Positions 6,012-10,443 of a stretch of DNA of 10,443 nucleotides are shown here, piece by piece; position 1 is the first letter of the stretch; every line of letters starts with the position of its first letter. The translations under genes and the position numbers were made by a program. The DNA comes from Fimbriimonadaceae bacterium (GTDB lineage: Bacteria > Armatimonadota > Fimbriimonadia > Fimbriimonadales > Fimbriimonadaceae): assembly GCA_014380605.1 (NCBI GenBank), contig JACMJO010000350.1, positions 1-10,443 of the forward strand. The letters are read 5' to 3'. Under the pieces are notes generated by a model. It was not told the DNA's origin. It saw nothing but the letters and a program-made list of their open reading frames with translations, and searched no databases.

Positions 6012-8642
6012 ATGCGACGGATATGGACTGTTGGCGCATTGATGCATTTGACCCTCTCCGCATTTGCCCAACTGACGCCGCCAGAGCGCCAGGGACTAGC
6101 CGACGCGCTCTTCCTATCGAACCTTGAGATAGGCAATCTCACGGCCCAACGATCCACCACTGGGCCCATGTGGGCAAGAACAGCCATCGACGATCCGCTC
6201 ATGGGCCAAGAGCAATTGACGGCCCTGCAAACACTCGCCGGTCAGCGAAACCTGCCTCAACTCCTTGCCCATGTTCGGACTAAGGTCGTTGCCGACTCAG
6301 ACTCTGCCGTTCCTGCCAAGGGTTCCGAAATTGAAATCCCGGGCGAAGTACCCGAATCACTCAGGCCATCCTTGCAAAGGCTGATCGAGGCCCTTCGCCA
6401 GTCGAACGAGCTGGTCCGTCTCGCTCTTCAGAAGCTCACATCCGTGGAGCGGCGAACCCTCATCGAGGCGTTGCCGCGTCAAGCCGTGGGTAATGCGCCG
6501 ATAAAGTTCGACTTTGTCCGACAACCCATGCCGGAAAACCAGATCGTTCTGGATCTGGTCTCCCGAATTGACCTGGCTTCGCTAAGAACCGCCGGGCAAC
6601 ACCTCGCCCAAGCCGTCCAAGAAGAGATTCCAAAACTGCGAGAAGCCGCCAAAACGGCGGGCCTGGCTGGAATTGCCAAGCTAAACATTCAAGGGTTCGT
6701 CGTCGAGCTAGGCGGACCGGGCGACGACAGCCATTCCGATACCGACGCCGTCCTCTGTATCGACTTGGGCGGCAACGATCGCTATTCGGGCCGCTATGGG
6801 GCCGGCGTCGGATACTCGGGCGTATTGATCGACCTTGGCGGCGACGACACATACGAGTCCCCAGACCTGTCGATTGGGGCTGGGGTTTTGGGTGTAGGAA
6901 TTGCCTACGACCTTGGGGGCGACGACCGGTTCAAAGGCAAGTCCATCTGTTTCGGCTCAGGAATTTGCGGTGTTGGGGCTCTTCTGAAAGAAGGCGGCGA
7001 TGACGACTATCGCGCCATGTCCATGAGCCAAGGTTTCTCATTTCACGGAATCGGCTTGCTACTAGACACCAAAGGCGACGATCAGTATCGCGTCGGACTA
7101 CTGGGCCAGGGTTCTGCGAAGGCTAATGGGCTTGGCTGGCTGATCGATAAGGATGGCAACGATGGTTACCGCTCCGGCGGCATCTTGGAAAGCGCTTACT
7201 TTGAAGGACTCACCGTTTCCACCAGTCAGGGCGCAGGCGATGGCCCGGGCGCCGTAGGCATTCTAAGCGAGTTGACAGGACTCGAAACTTACAACGGGGG
7301 AATGTATGCCCAGGGAAGTGGTCGGAGGGGAGGGATCGGTGCGCTCCTCGACCAGAAAGGAAACGACGCCTACACGGCAGATCGAGATGCCCAAGCCAGC
7401 GGAGCCCAGCAAGGCGCAGGATTTCTGTGGGACGCTTCCGGCGACGATCTCTACACCCTCAGATCCGGAAACGGACACGGTTTCGGCCATGACCACGGCG
7501 TCGGCTTCCACTTGGATTCATCGGGCAACGACCTCTATGCCGCCCATGACTCCCGCCCGGCGACCGCGTCCGCCAACGGTCTAGCGATATTCATCGATGT
7601 ATCAGGCGATGATCGCTATCAGGGTCCCCCAGGTATCGGGGAAATTGCCCGTGGGGGCGGTTCGATAGGCGTCTTCGCCGACTTGTCGGGCCGAGATCAA
7701 TATGCGGAGGGACTCGCCGACGGCAGAGCCAGGGCCGAGCCTTCATGGGGAAGCGCACTGGACATCGCGGGGGTTGGCCCGAGGATCGAGATTCCCGATG
7801 CGCCCAAGCCAGGTTCAAAACCCCTGCCCGACGATGCCTCTATGGAGTCGATCTTCCGTCGGGCAATCAACGACGACCGAGTCGCCATCGACGAACTCAC
7901 CGCAATTGGGGAGCCCGCGTTGCGCTGGATCCTGGCCAAAGAGCTATCCGACTCCGATCCCTCAGTGGTTTCATTGGCAGTTTGGTTGGCAACCGTGCTT
8001 GGAGAGTCGGCGGAATCGGTGTGCGTTGCCGCCATCGACCTATCAAAGGAGGACCAGGCCCGGGCCGCGATTCAGATTTGCCAAGACACTGGGTTCCGAA
8101 CGGCGTCCCCCAAAATCCTTGCCGCGCTTGAGATTCCCAGCCTGACAAACGCCGCGGTTAGGGCCTGTGGAGTTCTTGGATTGGCGGAATCCGTTCCGAA
8201 GCTGATGGCCCTGAGCGATTCAAGCAACCCTCAAACGAAGCGGCTCTCGATTCTCGCTCTTGGGCAAATCGGGGACGAACGTTCCCTCGCCGTCTTGGAG
8301 CCTCAATTAGATTCGTCCGACCCAAATTTCCGTCGGGCCGCGATCGAAGTCTTCGTCAAGTTTCCAGCTAGAGCGCTAGCCAAAGCGAAGTCGATGGTTA
8401 CGTCTTCCGTCGAAAAGACGGCGCGAACCGGCATCGAACTACTTGCGGCAATAGTTGGCGATGAGGCCCTCCAAGAAGTAGGGAAGGGATTGCGAGACCC
8501 AAGACGCGGGGTCGTAATCCAGTCTCTTCTGGCGCTTGACGGCCGAGTTCCAAAGGAGTTCCGACCTCTGCTGATAAACCTCCGAAAGTCTCCCGACCCA
8601 TTAGTCTCAGCGGTCGCGCTTCGAATCGATCAAGGCAGATAG
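6012..8642 (+). CDS. Secreted GGDD-Y repeat protein with C-terminal HEAT-like repeats
   Basis: An 876-aa exported protein of unknown function. From the ATG at 6012 it has a clean signal peptide (MRRIWTVGALMHLTLSAFA|Q); a GTG at 5988 overlapping the previous stop would add 8 residues before the basic n-region and is less likely. Residues about 20-225 look mostly helical. Residues about 250-585 hold twelve repeats with consensus (I/L)D-x-x-G-(D/N)-D-x-Y followed by a Gly-rich GxGxxGxG(I/L/F)xx stretch; the Tyr (once Phe) positions are 258, 281, 307, 333, 359, 386, 427, 454, 481, 509, 536 and 564, a period of 23-28 with one 41-residue unit. Clustered Asp/Gly suggests a calcium-stabilised beta-solenoid (inference). 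Residues about 612-876 are HEAT-like helical repeats (ALGQIGDERSLAVLEPQL; LDSSDPNFRRAAIEVF). Last gene of the cluster; a hairpin follows immediately. Confidence 0.85.
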   Translation: MRRIWTVGALMHLTLSAFAQLTPPERQGLADALFLSNLEIGNLTAQRSTTGPMWARTAIDDPLMGQEQLTALQTLAGQRNLPQLLAHVRTKVVADSDSAVPAKGSEIEIPGEVPESLRPSLQRLIEALRQSNELVRLALQKLTSVERRTLIEALPRQAVGNAPIKFDFVRQPMPENQIVLDLVSRIDLASLRTAGQHLAQAVQEEIPKLREAAKTAGLAGIAKLNIQGFVVELGGPGDDSHSDTDAVLCIDLGGNDRYSGRYGAGVGYSGVLIDLGGDDTYESPDLSIGAGVLGVGIAYDLGGDDRFKGKSICFGSGICGVGALLKEGGDDDYRAMSMSQGFSFHGIGLLLDTKGDDQYRVGLLGQGSAKANGLGWLIDKDGNDGYRSGGILESAYFEGLTVSTSQGAGDGPGAVGILSELTGLETYNGGMYAQGSGRRGGIGALLDQKGNDAYTADRDAQASGAQQGAGFLWDASGDDLYTLRSGNGHGFGHDHGVGFHLDSSGNDLYAAHDSRPATASANGLAIFIDVSGDDRYQGPPGIGEIARGGGSIGVFADLSGRDQYAEGLADGRARAEPSWGSALDIAGVGPRIEIPDAPKPGSKPLPDDASMESIFRRAINDDRVAIDELTAIGEPALRWILAKELSDSDPSVVSLAVWLATVLGESAESVCVAAIDLSKEDQARAAIQICQDTGFRTASPKILAALEIPSLTNAAVRACGVLGLAESVPKLMALSDSSNPQTKRLSILALGQIGDERSLAVLEPQLDSSDPNFRRAAIEVFVKFPARALAKAKSMVTSSVEKTARTGIELLAAIVGDEALQEVGKGLRDPRRGVVIQSLLALDGRVPKEFRPLLINLRKSPDPLVSAVALRIDQGR
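6759..7766 (+). repeat. Twelve-unit coding repeat (GGDD-Y type)
   Basis: In-frame array of twelve units, mostly 78-84 bp, each encoding a D-x-x-G-D/N-D-x-Y block plus a glycine-rich strand. Unit 6 is longer (123 bp) and unit 7 has lost its Asp pair (LTGLETY). The units have diverged strongly at DNA level, so this is an old, selected protein repeat rather than a recent tandem duplication. Confidence 0.8.
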
Positions 8643-8662
8643 TATCCATCCAAAGATGGATA
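8643..8662. terminator. Hairpin at the end of the repeat/HEAT gene
   Basis: TATCCATC and GATGGATA pair perfectly over 8 bp around a CAAA loop, starting right after the stop codon, in the 53-bp gap between convergent genes. It is followed by GGAATTTA, a weak T-rich tail on the plus strand. Position fits a terminator or 3'-end stabiliser, possibly for both genes, but the stem is AT-rich and there is no strong U-tract. Confidence 0.45.
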
Positions 8663-8695
8663 GGAATTTATCGCCGCTTACCCGTACGATGTTGA

Positions 8696-9106
8696 TCAGT
8701 TAGGGCGTACGGCGGCGGCAACTGCGGCGCGATTAGGCAATCCGGATTTTTCGAGGATTCGATGAACATGGTCTTTGGTAGTAAGCAACGTGATTCCCAG
8801 CTTGACAGCAATCTCTTTGTTGCTCAGGCCCAAAGCAATCAGCTTCGCAACCTCGATTTCTCGGGCTGTCAACTCGAAAAGCGGTTCGCCAACCGTCGGT
8901 TCAGCATGAAGAACCACCATTGGATAGCCCAAGTCGGGAACTGTCCGATAGTCTATGGTGATATTTCCAATAGATCGACTCTCATCGGCCAATTCTGCCA
9001 GGCGGTCCAATGGCAGGCCATACCCGGTACTTGGTTGCGCGCCCGAGATCAACTCGCGAAGGCGTCGCAACCGTTCCGGGTCGATTCTTTCCGGTTGACG
9101 GGCCAT
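8696..9106 (-). CDS. Short orphan LuxR-family transcriptional regulator
   Basis: A DNA-binding regulator of 136 aa from the ATG at 9106; a TTG three codons earlier is less likely. The C-terminal LuxR/GerE helix-turn-helix occupies about 77-133: LTAREIEVAKLIALGLSNKEIA (scaffold and first helices), then LGITLLTTKDHVHRILEKSG (recognition helix region) and NRAAVAAAV. The N-terminal 75 residues are too short for a response-regulator receiver and show no phospho-acceptor Asp pattern; they include an Arg-rich helix (ERLRRLRELI) and a small strand-like segment (TIDYRTVPDLGYPMVVLH), perhaps a ligand or partner interface. Known LuxR solo proteins bind promoters as dimers; the likely target is its own 38-bp divergent gap with the SnoaL-like gene (inference). 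CATAAT lies 9 nt and TAATTT 7 nt before the ATG. Confidence 0.85.
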   Translation of the reverse strand: MARQPERIDPERLRRLRELISGAQPSTGYGLPLDRLAELADESRSIGNITIDYRTVPDLGYPMVVLHAEPTVGEPLFELTAREIEVAKLIALGLSNKEIAVKLGITLLTTKDHVHRILEKSGLPNRAAVAAAVRPN

Positions 9107-9144
9107 AGGGATCAAATTATGACAAGTATAAGAAGGAGCAATTA
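9095..9144. promoter_or_regulatory. Overlapping divergent promoters of the LuxR and SnoaL-like genes
   Basis: Only 38 bp separate the two starts, so the promoters must overlap. Plus strand: TTGACG (9095-9100), 17 bp, TATGAC (9118-9123), giving a start near 9130, just ahead of the AAGGAG ribosome binding site (9133-9138, 6 nt before ATG). Its -35 lies inside the luxR coding region. Minus strand: CATAAT (9121-9116) with a very short or absent leader. One dimer bound here could control both directions. Confidence 0.45.
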
Positions 9145-9546
9145 ATGCCAGTTAGCCAACAGGAGCGAGATGTCGTCCAGGGAATGTTCGACGCCATGCA
9201 GATGGGGTTGGATGGGGAATCGAAAATGATGGCCCTCTTTGCCGAGGGCGCAACGATGACCGAGCCGTTCGACGGGACCCCTCAGACCAGTTCAGGGCGC
9301 GATGCTATTCGGCAGCGATTTATCGCCATCTGGTCCGAAGACGGACCCCACGATTTGCAGGTCACGGTGGACCAGATCGACGCATCGGATGGCAAGTTGC
9401 GGGTCGAATGGACATGCCGTTCATCCGCGTTTGTTACTCCTATGGTGGGAATAGACCACTTTACGGTTCGCGATGGTCTTATTCACGAACTAGTCATGGA
9501 GGTCGTTACTTGGCCAGAGTTTGTTGGAGGAGGTTCTCATGCGTAA
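9145..9546 (+). CDS. SnoaL / NTF2-like protein
   Basis: A 133-aa cytoplasmic protein of the SnoaL-like (NTF2 fold) superfamily: an alpha+beta cone with a pocket that is used as an enzyme active site, a ligand site or simply a binding module. The pattern is typical: helical start (VVQGMFDAMQMG), then MMALFAEGATMTEPFDG, GRDAIRQRF, a long strand set LRVEWTCRSS, and the closing IDHFTVRDGLIHELVME. No signal peptide. A strong AAGGAG site lies 6 nt before the ATG. First gene of a two-gene unit: the next start overlaps its last 8 bp. Divergent from the LuxR regulator. Substrate cannot be told from sequence. Confidence 0.8.
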   Translation: MPVSQQERDVVQGMFDAMQMGLDGESKMMALFAEGATMTEPFDGTPQTSSGRDAIRQRFIAIWSEDGPHDLQVTVDQIDASDGKLRVEWTCRSSAFVTPMVGIDHFTVRDGLIHELVMEVVTWPEFVGGGSHA

Positions 9547-10024
9547 GCTATCTACAGTTCTTTTAATGGTTGGTGCTGCATTGTCGGTTGCTGGAAGTTC
9601 GCAAAAAACCAAGGTCGAAGATCTCAATTGGATGGCAGGAGCCTGGAGTTGCCCCATGTGGGGTGGGACATTTGAAGAGTATTGGACCCCGGTCGCGGGA
9701 GAAACCATGCAAGGATGCGGACGCTTGGTAGCAAACGGCAAAACGAGCTTCATGGAATTCATGTCGATAGAGTCGGATGCTTCGGGCATCACGATGTACA
9801 TGATGCTCAATGCACCAAGCAAGGGTGAAAAGAAGCCTGTTCCTTTCAAACTTGCCTCCTACAATGGCAAGTCAGCGATCTTTGAGAATGCGAAGAACGA
9901 TTTTCCTTCGAAGATCGTGTACGTCAAAGATGGAACTGGGATGTCCTGTTACATCGAAGGAATGCAAAACGGCAAGAAGTCCAAAGAGGACTTCGCGTTC
10001 AAACGCATGGCGATGGGCGGCTAG
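9539..10024 (+). CDS. Exported DUF6265-like protein
   Basis: A 161-aa protein with a signal peptide (MRKLSTVLLMVGAALSVAG). The body matches the pattern I know for DUF6265: LNWMAGAWSC (29-38), EEYWTPVAGETMQGCGR (46-62), FMEFMSIE (71-78), AIFENAKNDFPSKIVY (113-128) and a final strand EDFAFKRM. The fold is probably a small lipocalin-like barrel (inference); the family has no known function. It is methionine-rich (14 of 161) with three cysteines (38, 60, 137). The start is the ATG at 9539, with GGAGGAGG 5 nt upstream; an earlier in-frame start would place extra residues before the signal peptide. Translationally coupled to the SnoaL-like gene by an 8-bp overlap. Its stop shares CTAG with the convergent gene. 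Confidence 0.8.
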   Translation: MRKLSTVLLMVGAALSVAGSSQKTKVEDLNWMAGAWSCPMWGGTFEEYWTPVAGETMQGCGRLVANGKTSFMEFMSIESDASGITMYMMLNAPSKGEKKPVPFKLASYNGKSAIFENAKNDFPSKIVYVKDGTGMSCYIEGMQNGKKSKEDFAFKRMAMGG

Positions 10025-10443
10025 TTCGTCCTGATATCCCGAAGCCACTTGGCGTGGCCGTCCAGAAATAGACGGTTACGCCCTCCGGCATGGACGGCTT
10101 TCCCTCGAACCTCAGGTGGGGTCGTCGGAATCGTACGAGGAAAGTAAGGGTCGACGGCTAGTTCAATGTCCGCAACCCCGTCAGGTCGGCCCGCCTGTGG
10201 ATTGTTCGCGGCTTGGAGGTCGGCTACTGCCTGGTCATCCGTCTTGCCCCACAGGTTATCGAGCGCAATGGGATCATCGGGGCGGTCGAATCGCCAAAGC
10301 CAGTAGGTAGATAGTTTGGCATCTGGGAAGGGCGATACGGCTTGTCGAACTTGCACAGTCGAAGTAAAGATGCCTTGTGCGCTCTGGAATATCCAGATTT
10401 CGTAGTTCTTCGTGTAAATCCTTAGAACATCTGCGGCCCAACC
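10021..10443 (-). CDS. H-X9-DG pilin-like protein, C-terminal part (truncated by window edge)
   Basis: The frame is open to the right edge, giving the last 140 residues of a longer protein. It ends with KAVHAGGRNRLFLDGHAKWL: a His, exactly nine residues, then Asp-Gly, the H-X9-DG signature seen at the C-terminus of prepilin-like (type IV pilin / pseudopilin N-terminal cleavage) proteins that are expanded in Planctomycetes, Lentisphaerae and Armatimonadota. The upstream part includes IYTKNYEIWIFQSAQG and DAKLSTYWLWRFD, consistent with the globular pilin head. The expected N-terminal methylation motif and hydrophobic helix lie outside the window, so the prepilin assignment rests on the C-terminal motif. 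Role probably in surface or secretion structures; unknown in detail. Convergent with the DUF6265-like gene, sharing 4 bp. Confidence 0.8.
   Translation of the reverse strand, partial: GWAADVLRIYTKNYEIWIFQSAQGIFTSTVQVRQAVSPFPDAKLSTYWLWRFDRPDDPIALDNLWGKTDDQAVADLQAANNPQAGRPDGVADIELAVDPYFPRTIPTTPPEVRGKAVHAGGRNRLFLDGHAKWLRDIRTN

Noticed and set aside
6759..7766. RTX toxin-type nonapeptide repeats
   Set aside because: The GGDD-Y blocks recur every 23-28 residues (once 41), not every 9, and lack the GGxGxDxLx pattern; no type I secretion genes are near.
8696..9106. Two-component response regulator
   Set aside because: Only about 75 residues precede the LuxR helix-turn-helix, too few for a receiver domain, and no histidine kinase is adjacent.
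9127..9132. TATAAG as the -10 of the SnoaL-like gene
   Set aside because: A start 7 nt downstream (about 9139) would leave the strong AAGGAG site untranscribed. TTGACG-17-TATGAC upstream fits better.
1..10443. Mobile element, CRISPR array, tRNA or rRNA
   Set aside because: No transposase, integrase, terminal inverted repeats with target duplications, regular spacer array or cloverleaf-like sequence was seen; all gaps are shorter than 170 bp.

Overview
The window looks like ordinary chromosomal DNA of a free-living bacterium with mid-to-high GC, most likely Armatimonadota (Fimbriimonadia-like). This is inferred, not proven. The reasons are a protein ending in the H-X9-DG motif typical of Planctomycetes, Lentisphaerae and Armatimonadota, several genes without Shine-Dalgarno sequences but with a -10-like hexamer 5-7 nt before the ATG, and a secreted repeat/HEAT protein of a kind I associate with that group. 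I see no insertion sequence, phage gene, tRNA, rRNA or CRISPR array.

Left part (1-2887): the 5' end of leuS (minus strand, running off the left edge) follows a secreted thioredoxin-fold protein. Divergent from these is purF, the first committed enzyme of purine synthesis, with a short propeptide and all four presumed iron-sulfur cysteines. The gap between the thioredoxin gene and purF carries an imperfect inverted repeat made of 7-8 bp G-rich units, one arm of which is a canonical G-quadruplex pattern. A small unknown gene follows purF.

Middle (2868-8662): a membrane fatty acid desaturase on the minus strand overlaps the small gene tail to tail. Divergent from it is a tight three-gene plus-strand cluster: (1) a secreted protein with one CxxCH haem site joined to a thioredoxin-like domain that has lost its cysteines; (2) a protein resembling archaeal-type cofactor-independent phosphoglycerate mutase (ApgM) that appears to lack the metal ligands and nucleophile; (3) a secreted protein of about 876 residues with twelve GGDD-Y repeats of about 27 residues followed by HEAT-like repeats. 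Two of the three look catalytically dead or degenerate, so this cluster is the best candidate for something undescribed. A hairpin follows it.

Right part (8696-10443): a short orphan LuxR-type regulator is divergent, across only 38 bp, from a two-gene unit encoding a SnoaL/NTF2-like protein and a secreted DUF6265-like protein. These two have strong Shine-Dalgarno sites, unlike most other genes here. The unit meets, through a shared CTAG double stop, the 3' end of an H-X9-DG pilin-like protein that runs off the right edge.
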